NCBI GenBank assembly: GCA_964487445.1
Contig: CAZAQG010000009.1
Span: 1 to 39,569, forward strand
DNA from: BMS3Abin12 sp964487445
GTDB lineage: Bacteria; Pseudomonadota; Gammaproteobacteria; 21-64-14
Direction: 5' to 3'
DNA: 39,569 bases
The notes beneath the pieces were generated by a model. It did no database searches. It saw nothing but the letters and a program-made list of their open reading frames with translations, and was not told the origin of the DNA. Below, one piece after another: positions 16,590 through 25,631 of this stretch (its first letter is position 1; each line of letters starts with the position of its first letter). The position numbers and the translations under genes are program-made.

Positions 16590-16749
16590 GAGCCTGTCGG
16601 ACTTAGGATGTTCTACTGCGGCGGCGGGAGATCGGTCCATTTTTCCGATCGTTTTCGTTGAATAGTGCCCGCTATTCGCCTCAAACGATCGAAAAATTGT
16701 CCTCGATCTCCCACTCGCCTCGCTACGAACCCCTAAGTCCGACAGGCTC
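16590..16749. mobile_element. 160-bp snapback MITE-like element
   Basis: An 18-base perfect terminal inverted repeat (GAGCCTGTCGGACTTAGG) at 16590-16607 pairs with 16732-16749. Both ends are flanked by CTGG (16586-16589 and 16750-16753), consistent with a 4-bp target duplication. The inside is also self-complementary: GGGAGATCG with ATTTTT and GATCGTTT on the left pairs with its complement on the right, closing on GAATAG-TGCCCG-CTATTC. The whole unit can fold as one long imperfect hairpin. It has no coding capacity and lies between the convergent genes cnoX and xerD. Confidence 0.8.
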
Positions 16750-16788
16750 CTGGGATCGACCGCCCGCGGCCCGGCCAGCACCCCGATT

Positions 16789-17712
16789 TCAGCCGCGCGG
16801 GTGATGGCGCGCGTGCAGGTCTTTGAGCCGCTCGCGCGCGACGTGAGTGTAGATCTGGGTGGTGGACAGGTCGCTGTGTCCGAGCAGCAGTTGCACCACG
16901 CGCAGGTCGGCGCCGTGATTGAGCAGGTGGGTGGCGAACGCGTGGCGCAGGGTGTGCGGGGACAGCGGCTTTCGGATCCCGGCGCGGCGGGCGTGACGCC
17001 GGATCACGCACCAGAAGCCCTGTCGCGTCATGGCCGCGCCGCGGCGCGTGGGGAACAAGGCCTCGCACGGGCGCTCGCCCAGGATCGCCGGACGCCCTTC
17101 CGCAAGGAATCGCTCCAGCCACTCCACGGCCTCCTCGCCCAGCGGCACGATGCGCTCGCGCCCGCCCTTGCCGCTGACCCGTACCGCCCCCTGGCGCAGA
17201 TTGACCTGCCCCACCCGCAGGGTCACCAGTTCCGAGACCCGCAGGCCGCAGGCGTAGAGCACCTCGAGCATGGCGCGGTCGCGCAGGCCCAGTGCGTCCG
17301 CGGTACCCGGCGCCTGCAGCAGGGTATCGACCTCGGATTCGGTCAGCGACTGGGGCAGCGGGCGCCCGAGCTTCGGACCATCGATGCGCGCGCTCGGATC
17401 CGCGCCGATGCGCCCCTCCCGCACCAGATAGCGGTAGAACCGGCGCACGCTGGACAGAAACCGCGCCGTGGAACGCGCCCGCCGGCCCTGCTCCACGCGC
17501 CACGCCAGGTGGCGCAGCAGGTGCTCGCGCCCGGCCTCGGCGAGCGTGACCCCGCGCCCCGCGAGCCACGCCGCCAGTTGCAGGAGATCCGCGCGATAGG
17601 CGCTCAGGGTGTTGCGGCTCAGACCGCGTTCCATCCACAGGTTGTCCAGGAACGCGTCCACCAGCACGGCTTCGGGGGACGGGGCGACGCTCGCGCGACG
17701 CGCCGCGCTCAC
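16789..17712 (-). CDS. xerD: Site-specific tyrosine recombinase XerD
   Basis: With XerC, XerD resolves chromosome dimers at dif under FtsK control. The protein has 307 residues when started at the GTG at 17712, which overlaps the upstream gene's stop as GTGA. A longer frame begins inside that gene. The N-terminal SAM-like DNA-binding domain has FLDNLWMERGLSRNTLSAYRADL. The catalytic domain has Arg in ACGLRVSELVTL, Lys in VSGKGGRERIVPLG, HTLRHAFATHLL (His-x-x-Arg), LLGHSDLSTTQIYTH and the nucleophilic Tyr. The end LHARHHPRG matches XerD rather than XerC. Confidence 0.94.
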   Translation of the reverse strand: MSAARRASVAPSPEAVLVDAFLDNLWMERGLSRNTLSAYRADLLQLAAWLAGRGVTLAEAGREHLLRHLAWRVEQGRRARSTARFLSSVRRFYRYLVREGRIGADPSARIDGPKLGRPLPQSLTESEVDTLLQAPGTADALGLRDRAMLEVLYACGLRVSELVTLRVGQVNLRQGAVRVSGKGGRERIVPLGEEAVEWLERFLAEGRPAILGERPCEALFPTRRGAAMTRQGFWCVIRRHARRAGIRKPLSPHTLRHAFATHLLNHGADLRVVQLLLGHSDLSTTQIYTHVARERLKDLHARHHPRG

Positions 17713-18854
17713 GATACGGCCCTCCCGCCGCCGGCCCCGCATTCCGGGGCGCCGGCGTAGCACACGCCCTCATCGGCGCCGTCGCCCGCCTTGGCCGCGT
17801 ACATCGCCCGGTCCACCGAATCGAGCATCGCGTCCAGGCTTGTACCGTGCGTGGGCGCCTCTCCGATCCCGATGGTGACGTTGCAGTCGATCCCCTCACC
17901 GACGGCCCAGGCCCCAAAACCCTTGCGGATGCGCCGCGCGATGCGTTCGGCACCGCGCAGCGGGAGATCCGGCAGGATCAGCACGAATTCGTCGCCGCCG
18001 TAGCGTGCCGCGAGGTCCGTGCTGCGGATCGAATCGCGCATGATACGCGCAAGCTCGATCAGCACGCGGTCGCCGTACGTGTGCCCCAAGGTGTCGTTGA
18101 CCGACTTGAAGTCGTCCAGGTCGGCGAACATCACCACCAATCGCCGGACGCCGCCGACGACCTCGAGGAACCAGGGTCGTGACACCTCGTCGAGGGCGCG
18201 GCGGTTCAGGAGCCGGGTGAGGTTGTCCTCACGACTGCTGCGTTCCAACAGACGCCGCGAGGACTCCACGCGTCCCATGAGGAAATAGGCGTACACCAGG
18301 ATGATGGCGCCGAACAGGTTCAGAAAAACCACCCCGGCGCTGATCTCATCCAGGGCCCCGGCATAGCGCAGGCTGAGGGCCACCATGGCCCCGGCGAAGC
18401 AGCCGACCACGGCCTCGCCGAACAGCCGCATCCCATAGCGCATCCCATTGCCGAGCACGATCATGATGAACACCAGGACCGAGGGCGGGATCGCGTAGGG
18501 ATCGTTGAGCACCGCCACGGTAACCATCGCGATGTCCATCCACATCGCGGCACGGTAGCGCAACGGCGCATGGAGCACGCGGTGCGCGTGCAGGAACATC
18601 GCCGTGTTGAATACGGTATAGGCGAGAAATACCAGATTCAGGTCCGTCAGCGTGAGCCATGCCGGCGCCGCGCGGTCGATCCGGTTGAAGAACAACAGGC
18701 CCAGCGCCACGAACAGGTAGCGGGTCAGAAACTGGACGCGCTGCTCCGGCCACCCGGGAATGCGCGTGCCGGCGTTCGCGTCCGGCATCCCCCGACGATC
18801 GCGCGCGCGACGCCGGTCCCCGCCGCGGCGCTCGCCCGCCCTGCTACGTAACAT
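17709..18854 (-). CDS. Membrane-anchored diguanylate cyclase (GGDEF)
   Basis: This is an inner-membrane c-di-GMP synthase candidate of 381 residues. The N-terminal half (about 40-210) has roughly five to six hydrophobic segments (FLTRYLFVALGLLFF, AMWMDIAMVTVAVL, AGVVFLNLFGAIILVYAYFL) and resembles 7TM-like or MASE-type sensor regions without a named match. The C-terminal GGDEF domain has DNLTRLLNRRALDE, FADLDDFKSVNDTLGHTYGD and YGGDEF. An intact I-site RSTD lies upstream of the motif, so product feedback is expected, unlike the other GGDEF protein here. Its stop overlaps the xerD start by 4 bp. An arginine-rich 22-residue leader could be skipped by starting at the second Met (18788). Confidence 0.9.
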   Translation of the reverse strand: MLRSRAGERRGGDRRRARDRRGMPDANAGTRIPGWPEQRVQFLTRYLFVALGLLFFNRIDRAAPAWLTLTDLNLVFLAYTVFNTAMFLHAHRVLHAPLRYRAAMWMDIAMVTVAVLNDPYAIPPSVLVFIMIVLGNGMRYGMRLFGEAVVGCFAGAMVALSLRYAGALDEISAGVVFLNLFGAIILVYAYFLMGRVESSRRLLERSSREDNLTRLLNRRALDEVSRPWFLEVVGGVRRLVVMFADLDDFKSVNDTLGHTYGDRVLIELARIMRDSIRSTDLAARYGGDEFVLILPDLPLRGAERIARRIRKGFGAWAVGEGIDCNVTIGIGEAPTHGTSLDAMLDSVDRAMYAAKAGDGADEGVCYAGAPECGAGGGRAVS

Positions 18855-18885
18855 GTCGATCCCCCCAACCCCGAACGGCGATGCG

Positions 18886-19647
18886 TCAGCCCTCGGGGGG
18901 CTTGTCGAACAGCTTACGGAACGGTCCGATCATCTCCAGCGGCACGGGAAACACGATCGTCGAACTCTTGTCGCCGGCGATGTTCAGCACCGTCTCCAGG
19001 TAACGCAGCTGCAGCGCCTGCGGCTGACGCGCCAGGATCTTGGCCGCCTGAAACAGCTTGTCGGCGGCCTGCAGTTCGCCCTCGGCATTGATGACCTTGG
19101 CGCGGCGCTCGCGCTCGGCCTCGGCCTGGCGCGCGATGGCCCGGATCATGTTGCCCTCCAGATCCACGTGCTTGATCTCGACGTTGGCCACCTTGATGCC
19201 CCAGGCGCCGGTCTGGCTGTCGAGAATCGTCTGGATGTCGGCATTGAGCTTGTCCCGCTCGGAGAGCATGTCGTCGAGTTCGTGCTTGCCGAGCACCGCG
19301 CGCAGCGTGGTCTGTGCGAGCTGGCTGGTGGCGGCGTAGTAGTCCTCGATCTGGATCACCGCGCGCTCCGGGTCGACGACCCGGAAGTAGAGCACGGCGT
19401 TGACCTTGACCGAGACGTTGTCCCGGGAGATGACGTCCTGGCTGGGCACGTCCATGACGATGGTGCGTATGTCGATGCGCACCATCTGCTGGATCGCCGG
19501 CACCACGAGGATCATCCCCGGACCCTTGACCTTCCAGAACCTCCCCATCAGGAAGATCACACCCCGCTCGTACTCGCGCAGCACCCGGACGGAGGCGACC
19601 AGCAGCCCCACGACCAGGATCGCCGCTATCAGACCGGTGCTAATCAT
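18886..19647 (-). CDS. Slipin (SPFH/band 7 stomatin-like protein)
   Basis: This is a membrane scaffold of the prokaryotic stomatin family, usually partnered with NfeD. An N-terminal membrane anchor (ISTGLIAAILVVGLLVASV, about 2-20) precedes the SPFH domain with EYERGVIFLMGRF, VPAIQQMVRIDIRT, RDNVSVKVNAVLYFRVVDPE and TTLRAVLGKHELDDMLSERD. A helical coiled stretch AIARQAEAERERRAKVINAEGE and a C-terminal assembly segment follow. At 253 residues it has the usual length. Its ATG overlaps the nfeD stop by 8 bp, so the two are translationally coupled and probably form one complex. Confidence 0.94.
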   Translation of the reverse strand: MISTGLIAAILVVGLLVASVRVLREYERGVIFLMGRFWKVKGPGMILVVPAIQQMVRIDIRTIVMDVPSQDVISRDNVSVKVNAVLYFRVVDPERAVIQIEDYYAATSQLAQTTLRAVLGKHELDDMLSERDKLNADIQTILDSQTGAWGIKVANVEIKHVDLEGNMIRAIARQAEAERERRAKVINAEGELQAADKLFQAAKILARQPQALQLRYLETVLNIAGDKSSTIVFPVPLEMIGPFRKLFDKPPEG

Positions 19648-20995
19648 GGGAATCCCCCCCTGCAGATGGCTCGACGATCAACGTGAGCCCGTCGCGCCCG
19701 GTCACCCGCACGCGCTGACCCGCGTGCAGCGGGCCGCGCGCGCGGGCCGCCCAGACCTCTCCGTGGACCCGCACGCGCCCCTCGCGTTCGAAGCCCTCCA
19801 GCACCTCGCCGCGCGCGTGGATCAACCCTTCGTAGCCGCTGACCACCGGACGGCGCCGCGCCTTCACGATCAGCCCCACGGCGCCGATCAGGAACAGCGC
19901 ACTCGCCAGGGCGACGCCGGCGATCAGCGGGTAGGCGATCTCGTAGTCACCCGCCCCGGTATCGAACAGCATGACGGAGCCCGCGACGAAGGAGGCCAGA
20001 CCGCCGATGCCGAGGGTCCCGAAACTCGGCACGAAGGCCTCGGCGACCATGAACACGACGCCCAGCAGGAGCAGCGCGAGCCCCGCATAGTTGATCGGCA
20101 GCACCTGAAAGGCGTACAGCGCCAGCAGCAGCGAGACGGCCCCGGTCACCCCCGGCAGCACGTAGCCGGGGGTGGCGAACTCGAACAACAGGCCGTAGAT
20201 CCCCACCAGCATGAGAATATAGGCCACGTCCGGGTGGGTGACCACGCCGAGCAGTCGCGTGCGCCAGCCGGGTTTCCGATACTCCACGCGCAGCCCGCGG
20301 GTGTGCAGGGTACGCCGCACACCCCCGGCCACCCGCACCGTGCGACCATCGAGGCGCCGCAGCAGTTGCGGGACGTCAACCGCCATGAGGTCGATCACGT
20401 GGCGTTTCAGCGCATCCTCGGCCGGCAGGCTCGCCGCCTCGCGCACGGCGCGCTCCGCCCACTCCGCGTTGCGCCCGCGCAGCTCCGCGAGACTGCGGAT
20501 ATAGGCCGCCGCGTCGTTGACCATCTTGTGCTTCATTGCGTCGCCGGACCCGCCCCGCGCGGGCGGCTTGCCGATGCGCACCGGGGTCGCCGCGCCGAGG
20601 TTGGTACCCGGCGCCATCGCCGCCACCTGACAGGCATAGAGGAGGTAGGTGCCGGCGCTGGCGGCGCGCGCACCGCTCGGCGCCACGTAGGCGACCACCG
20701 GGACCGGCGAAGCGAGGATGGCGCGGACGATTTCACGCATGGCGGTATCCAGCCCGCCGGGCGTGTCCATCTCGAGGATCACCACCGCGGCGTCTCGCGC
20801 CGCCGCCACGCGCAAACCGCGGCGCACGTAGTCGCCGGTCGCCGGGCCGATCACCCCCCGCACGTCCAGCACCAGAGCGAAGCGCACCGCGCCCCACGCA
20901 TGGGACGGCAAGAGCAGACCGAACGCGAACGGCAGCAGGCAGAGGACGCGCACGGCGGATACCGATTCTCCCAATCCCCGCTCGTAAAATAACAT
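19640..20995 (-). CDS. NfeD long form: membrane-bound ClpP-class serine protease
   Basis: This is a NfeD1b/1510-N type protein, 451 residues from the ATG at 20995. It has a signal peptide/anchor (VLCLLPFAFGLLLPSHAWG), then a periplasmic ClpP-fold protease domain with LEMDTPGGLDTAMREIV, the catalytic Ser in APSGARAASAGTYLLYA (about residue 113) and a Lys just before MVNDAAAYIRS. Four or more membrane segments follow (PDVAYILMLVGIYGLLFEF, YAGLALLLLGVVFMV, PLIAGVALASALFLIGAVGLIV), and the C-terminal OB-fold domain ends GRDGLTLIVEP. In archaea the paired protease cleaves stomatin, and the coupled slipin gene suggests the same. A GTG at 20953 gives a shorter signal peptide. A 7-G run lies near the C-terminus. 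Confidence 0.92.
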   Translation of the reverse strand: MLFYERGLGESVSAVRVLCLLPFAFGLLLPSHAWGAVRFALVLDVRGVIGPATGDYVRRGLRVAAARDAAVVILEMDTPGGLDTAMREIVRAILASPVPVVAYVAPSGARAASAGTYLLYACQVAAMAPGTNLGAATPVRIGKPPARGGSGDAMKHKMVNDAAAYIRSLAELRGRNAEWAERAVREAASLPAEDALKRHVIDLMAVDVPQLLRRLDGRTVRVAGGVRRTLHTRGLRVEYRKPGWRTRLLGVVTHPDVAYILMLVGIYGLLFEFATPGYVLPGVTGAVSLLLALYAFQVLPINYAGLALLLLGVVFMVAEAFVPSFGTLGIGGLASFVAGSVMLFDTGAGDYEIAYPLIAGVALASALFLIGAVGLIVKARRRPVVSGYEGLIHARGEVLEGFEREGRVRVHGEVWAARARGPLHAGQRVRVTGRDGLTLIVEPSAGGDSHD

Positions 20996-21031
20996 AGAAT
21001 CTCGGCCGTCACCCACCGCCAAGAGGCCCGC

Positions 21032-23830
21032 ATGCCCGGTCCCGACACCACCGATCCCGGTGTATCCCCGCAGGCCGGCACGGTGCTGCTGGAACTGATC
21101 CGCCGGCTGGCCCGGGAACTACGTCCGGGCGCCCCGGTGCCGGAGCTGTCCCTGGACAGCGCGCTGGACGCCGAGGCGGGCATCGACAGTCTCGGGCGCA
21201 TGGAGCTGTTCGCGCGCCTCGAACGGGTCCTCGGCTGGCACCTCGACGAGGACCGTGCGATCGCCGCGAACACCCCCCGCGAACTGCTTGCCGCAGTCGC
21301 GGGGACGAGCCCCCCGGCGGGACCCGCACCGTCCCCGCCACGCATCCCCCCCGCGGCACCCGCGCACCGAATCCCGGCGCACATCGCGACCCTCACCGAG
21401 GCCCTCGCCTGGCACGCCGAACATCATCCGGAGCGCATCCACCTTCACCTCTACGAGGACGGCGGCGGCGCCGCGATCTCCTATGGCGCGCTGCTGCGCG
21501 ACGCCGAGGCGCTCGCGGCGGGACTCGGCGCCCGCGGCCTCTCCCCCGGGCAACCGGTGGCGCTGGTACTGCCCACCGGGGCGGACTTCTTCCGCACCTT
21601 CCTCGGGATTCTGCTGGCCGGCGGAGTGCCGGTCCCCTTATATCCGCCGATGCGCATGGCGCAGATCGAGGAACACCTCGACCGACAGGCGGCGATCCTC
21701 GCCAATGCCGAGGCGCCGTTCCTGATCACCGTGCCGGAGGGGCTGGGCGCGGCACGGCTGCTGCGCGCGCGCCTGCCGGCGTTGCGCGCCCTGCTCAGCC
21801 CTCGGGATCTGGCCGCGGAGGGCGGGCGGCTGCACCAGCGCCGCGCGGCGCATGACCTGGCCCTGATCCAATACACCTCGGGCAGCACCGGCGACCCCAA
21901 GGGCGCGGCCCTGCGCCATGCCAACCTGCTCGCCAACATCCGCGCCATGGGCGAGGCCGTCGACGTGCGCGGCGACGACGTGTTCGTGAGTTGGCTGCCC
22001 CTCTACCACGACATGGGGCTGATCGGCGCCTGGCTGGGCAGCCTCTACCACGGCCACCCGCTGGTGGTGATGTCCCCGTCGGCGTTCGTGGCACGGCCGC
22101 AACGCTGGCTGCACGCGCTGCACGCGTATCGTGGGACCCTCTCGGCGGCCCCGAACTTCGCCTATGGGCTGTGCGCCTCGCGGCTCGCCGACGAGGACCT
22201 CGAAGGCCTCGACCTGAGCGCCTGGCGGGTGGCCTTCAACGGCGCCGAACCGGTCCATGCACAGACCATGGAGCGTTTCATCGCGCGCTTCGCCCCGTAC
22301 GGGTTCCGCCGAAGCGCCATGACGCCGGTCTACGGCCTCGCAGAGTGCTCCGTCGGTCTCGCCTTCCCGCCCCCGGGGCGCGGCCCGCTCGTCGACCACG
22401 TGGCCCGCGACAGCCTGGAGCCGGGCCGGCGGGTACGTCCAGCCGACGCCGGGGACCCGCACGCGAGCCACATCCCGGCCTGCGGTCGCGCGCTGCCGGG
22501 CCACGAACTGCGCATCGTCGACGACGCGGACCGGCCGCTGCCGGAGCGTACCGTCGGGCACATCCAGTTCCGCGGGCCCTCGGCCACCGACGGCTACTAC
22601 CGCAATCCGCAGGCGACCGCGACGCTGTTCCACGACGGCTGGCTCGACACCGGCGACTACGGCTACCTGGCGGACGGCGAGGTGCGGATCACGGGGCGAG
22701 CCAAGGAGCTGATCATCCGCGCCGGGCGCAACCTCTACCCCTACGATCTGGAACGGGCGGTGGCGGAGTTGCCGGGCGTGCGTCGCAACGGCGTGGCGGT
22801 ATTCGCAAGCCCCGACCCGGCCACCGGCGAGGAGCGTCTCGTGGTTCTCGCCGAGACCCGCGAATTCGACCCCGGGGTCCGCGAACGGCTGCGCCGGCGC
22901 ATCCACGAGCGCGCCGTCGCGATCCTGGAGATCCCGCCCGACGACGTGGTGCTCGCACCGCCGCGCACAGTGCCCAAGACCTCGAGCGGGAAGATCCGGC
23001 GCTCGGCCTGCCGCGAACTCTATGAGCGCGGTGCGCTGACCCGGCGCCGTGCGGTGTGGTGGCAGCTCGCGCGCCTGCGGCTCGCCGGATTGTTGCCGTC
23101 GTTGCGCCGCCTGAGTGCGACGGGCGCACGCCTGCTCTATGCGGCCTACGCCTGGACCGCGTTCCTGGCCATGGCCGCCCTGGTGTCGCTCGCCACGCTC
23201 GCGCCCCGTGAGTCCTGGCGCATCGGCGGCTCGCGGGCGGCGGCTCGCGCACTGTTGCGCATCATCGGCATACGCGTGCACCTACGCATACTTGCCCCGA
23301 TACCGCAGACGGGTGCACTGATCCTGGTGGCCAACCACACCAGTTACCTGGACGGGATCGTCCTGTGGGCCCTGCTCCCGACCCGTTACGGGTTTGTCGC
23401 GAAACGCGAGTTGCGTCGTTATCCGCTGGTGCGCGGCCTGCTCGAGCGCATCGGCACGCACTTCGTGGACCGCTTCGACAACCGGCGCAGCGCGCGCGAC
23501 GCCACCGATCTGACGACGGCGGCACGCGCCGGTGCCCGCCTGTTGTTCTTTCCCGAGGGGACCTTTATACGCACCGCGGGCCTGCAACCGTTTCACATGG
23601 GGGCCTTCGTGGCCGCGGCCCGGGCGGGGGCGCCGGTGGTACCGGTGGCGATCCGCGGCACCCGCGCCATACTGCGCGGTGACGAGTGGATCCCGCGGCG
23701 CGGCGCGGTGGAGATCACCGTCGGGGCGCCGATCCCGCCGCCCGGCACGGACTGGGGCGCGGCACTCGCGCTGCGCAACGCGGCACGGGCCGAGATCCTG
23801 CGCCACTGCGGAGAGCCCGACATGCAGTGA
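21032..23830 (+). CDS. Three-domain fusion: acyl carrier protein + acyl-AMP ligase + PlsC acyltransferase
   Basis: This 932-residue fusion has an N-terminal acyl-carrier domain (about 10-90) with the phosphopantetheine site GIDSLGRMEL (Ser53). An ANL adenylation domain (about 120-680) has YTSGSTGDPKGA from residue 281, SWLPLYHDMGLIGAWL, SAAPNFAYGLC and YGLAECSVGLAF, which are typical of long-chain fatty acyl-AMP ligases. After membrane-prone helices comes a PlsC domain with NHTSYLDG (HX4D: His769, Asp774) and FFPEGTFIRTAG (from 839). The plausible role is to activate a free fatty acid, load it on its own ACP and acylate a lysophospholipid or glycerol-phosphate at the inner membrane, as Aas does with separate ACP. 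The substrate is inferred. It is divergent from nfeD, 36 bp away. Confidence 0.9.
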   Translation: MPGPDTTDPGVSPQAGTVLLELIRRLARELRPGAPVPELSLDSALDAEAGIDSLGRMELFARLERVLGWHLDEDRAIAANTPRELLAAVAGTSPPAGPAPSPPRIPPAAPAHRIPAHIATLTEALAWHAEHHPERIHLHLYEDGGGAAISYGALLRDAEALAAGLGARGLSPGQPVALVLPTGADFFRTFLGILLAGGVPVPLYPPMRMAQIEEHLDRQAAILANAEAPFLITVPEGLGAARLLRARLPALRALLSPRDLAAEGGRLHQRRAAHDLALIQYTSGSTGDPKGAALRHANLLANIRAMGEAVDVRGDDVFVSWLPLYHDMGLIGAWLGSLYHGHPLVVMSPSAFVARPQRWLHALHAYRGTLSAAPNFAYGLCASRLADEDLEGLDLSAWRVAFNGAEPVHAQTMERFIARFAPYGFRRSAMTPVYGLAECSVGLAFPPPGRGPLVDHVARDSLEPGRRVRPADAGDPHASHIPACGRALPGHELRIVDDADRPLPERTVGHIQFRGPSATDGYYRNPQATATLFHDGWLDTGDYGYLADGEVRITGRAKELIIRAGRNLYPYDLERAVAELPGVRRNGVAVFASPDPATGEERLVVLAETREFDPGVRERLRRRIHERAVAILEIPPDDVVLAPPRTVPKTSSGKIRRSACRELYERGALTRRRAVWWQLARLRLAGLLPSLRRLSATGARLLYAAYAWTAFLAMAALVSLATLAPRESWRIGGSRAAARALLRIIGIRVHLRILAPIPQTGALILVANHTSYLDGIVLWALLPTRYGFVAKRELRRYPLVRGLLERIGTHFVDRFDNRRSARDATDLTTAARAGARLLFFPEGTFIRTAGLQPFHMGAFVAAARAGAPVVPVAIRGTRAILRGDEWIPRRGAVEITVGAPIPPPGTDWGAALALRNAARAEILRHCGEPDMQ

Positions 23831-23910
23831 GCGCGGCACGCATGCGACGGCCGGGAGCCGCGCCCTTGAAAAGAGGTCCGTGACTCACCAACTCCAATAC
23901 GATACGAGAA

Positions 23911-23927
23911 GACGCCGAACCGGCGTC
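23911..23927. other. Perfect 7-bp stem-loop
   Basis: GACGCCG-AAC-CGGCGTC lies 80 bp after the acyl-ligase stop and before pncB. It has no T-run, so it is only a possible terminator or transcript-end structure. The 242-bp gap otherwise holds repeat B3 and no gene. Confidence 0.35.
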
Positions 23928-23997
23928 GGAACGCCCAATCCGGCTTCCATAGCTCGACTCACCACCGTTCGGGGCGGCTTCGGCGCTTGGCACTCGG

Positions 23998-24033
23998 GTA
24001 GCCCGGATGCAGGCCGCAGGACGGAATCCGGGG
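23998..24033. repeat. Palindromic repeat family B, copy B3
   Basis: GTAGCCCGGATGCAGGCC, then GCAGGACGGAATCCGGGG, matches the copies at 7954-7986 and 8012-8043 in the outer arms GCCCGGA/G and GGAATCCGGGG. It lies 40 bp upstream of the pncB start. Confidence 0.6.
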
Positions 24034-24072
24034 ATCGCGCCCCGATGGGGACCGGCTTCAGGACCCGATCGT

Positions 24073-25425
24073 ATGGACTGCACGGCACCCGCCACCCTGA
24101 CGGACCTGTACGAACTCACCATGCTCCAGGGCTACCTGGAACAGGGCATGCGTGCCCGCGCGGTCTTCGAGTTCTTCGTGCGCCGGCTGCCGCCGGAGCG
24201 CAATTTTCTGGTGGCCGCCGGCCTGGAGCAGGTGCTCGACTACCTGGAGTCCGTACACTTCACGCCGGAGGAGATCGACTGGTTGGCGCGCAGCGGCCGG
24301 TTCAGCCGTGCATTTCTCGATTATCTGGCCGGATTCCGGTTCTCGGGCGATGTCCATGCCATGCCCGAGGGCACCGTCTTCTTCGCCGACGAGCCGATCC
24401 TGCGCGTGAGCGCCCCGCTGCCCGAGGCGCAACTGGTCGAGACACGCGTCATCAACCTGCTGCACTTGCAGACGTTGATCGCCTCCAAGGCCGCGCGCTG
24501 CGTACTGGCGGCGCCGGACAGGGTGCTCGTCGACTTCGGCCTGCGCCGCGCCCACGGCGCCGAGGCCGGGCTCTACGCCGCGCGCGCGAGTTACTTGGCC
24601 GGGTTCACGGCGACCGCCACCGTGGCGGCCGGCATCCGCTTCGCCATCCCGGTCTCCGGGACGATGGCGCACTCCTTCGTTCAGGCGCACGAGGACGAGG
24701 AAACCGCGTTCGAACACTTCGCGCGCGCCCAGCCGAACCATGTGGTACTGCTCATCGACACCTACGACACCGAGGCGGCCGCCCGCAAGGTCGTCGCCCT
24801 CGCCGCACGCCTGCGCGACGATGGGATCCGGGTACGCGGCGTGCGCCTCGACAGCGGGGACCTCGGCGCGCATGCGCGCGCCGTGCGCGCGATCCTCGAC
24901 GCGGGCGAACTGAACGACGTGGAGATCTTCGCCAGTGGCAACCTGGACGAACACGTCCTCGCCCGACTGCTGGGCGCGGGGGCCCCCATCGACGGCTTCG
25001 GCATCGGCACGCGGGTGGACACCTCGGCGGATGCGCCCTATCTCGACTGCGCCTACAAACTCGAGGAATACGAGGGACGCCCGCGACGCAAGCGATCCGA
25101 GGGCAAGGCGACCTGGCCCGGCCGAAAACAGGTGTTTCGCCGCTACCACGACGACGGCACGATGGCCGGCGATGTGCTGACCCTGGCCGACGCCGCGACG
25201 CAGGGCGAGCCGTTACTCGAGCCGTGCATGCACGACGGGCGGCGGATCCGCGCATCGCCGGCGCTCGAGGAGATCCGCCGCCGCACCGCGCAACAGCTCG
25301 CGCGCCTGCCCCCGCCGCTGCGCGCGCTGCACCCGGTCGCACCCTATCCGATGAAAGTCGATCCCGATCTCAAGGCACTCGTGCGGCGCATGGACGAGGC
25401 GCAAGTGACACCGGGTCAGGCTTGA
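24073..25425 (+). CDS. pncB: Nicotinate phosphoribosyltransferase
   Basis: This enzyme converts nicotinate plus PRPP to nicotinate mononucleotide in NAD salvage (Preiss-Handler route). The 450-residue product starts MDCTAPATLTDLYELTMLQGYLEQG, the family N-terminus; an in-frame upstream ATG lies inside repeat B3 and was rejected. Key stretches are FFVRRLPPERNFLVAAGLEQ, VDFGLRRAHGAEAG, VSGTMAHSFVQAHEDEE, RLDSGDLGAHARAV, FASGNLDEHVL and FGIGTRVDTSADAP. It complements pncC, which makes the same NaMN product from NMN, though the two genes are 17 kb apart. The stop lies only 4 bases before the scaffold gap. Confidence 0.95.
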   Translation: MDCTAPATLTDLYELTMLQGYLEQGMRARAVFEFFVRRLPPERNFLVAAGLEQVLDYLESVHFTPEEIDWLARSGRFSRAFLDYLAGFRFSGDVHAMPEGTVFFADEPILRVSAPLPEAQLVETRVINLLHLQTLIASKAARCVLAAPDRVLVDFGLRRAHGAEAGLYAARASYLAGFTATATVAAGIRFAIPVSGTMAHSFVQAHEDEETAFEHFARAQPNHVVLLIDTYDTEAAARKVVALAARLRDDGIRVRGVRLDSGDLGAHARAVRAILDAGELNDVEIFASGNLDEHVLARLLGAGAPIDGFGIGTRVDTSADAPYLDCAYKLEEYEGRPRRKRSEGKATWPGRKQVFRRYHDDGTMAGDVLTLADAATQGEPLLEPCMHDGRRIRASPALEEIRRRTAQQLARLPPPLRALHPVAPYPMKVDPDLKALVRRMDEAQVTPGQA

Positions 25426-25429
25426 CATA

Positions 25430-25529
25430 NNNNNNNNNNNNNNNNNNNNNNNNNNNNNNNNNNNNNNNNNNNNNNNNNNNNNNNNNNNNNNNNNNNNNNN
25501 NNNNNNNNNNNNNNNNNNNNNNNNNNNNN
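25430..25529. other. Scaffold gap of 100 N
   Basis: There are exactly 100 undetermined bases, the usual placeholder length, so the true distance between pncB and the Wadjet locus is unknown. The sequence GTGACACCG occurs on both sides (25405-25413 and 25530-25538). Confidence 0.99.
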
Positions 25530-25552
25530 GTGACACCGCTCTGCGGTGTCAC
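25530..25552. other. Perfect 10-bp hairpin at the gap edge
   Basis: GTGACACCGC-TCT-GCGGTGTCAC begins with the first known base after the gap. It could be the terminal part of a repeat that stopped the assembly, or a stem-loop downstream of jetD (which ends at 25632 on the minus strand). There is no T-run. Confidence 0.5.
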
Positions 25553-25631
25553 GCCTTCACGCCTTCCGGGCCGCTCCGCGGCGCGAATCCCCCCTACGCG
25601 CCACGACCTCCCGAGGAGGGGCGACTGCATC

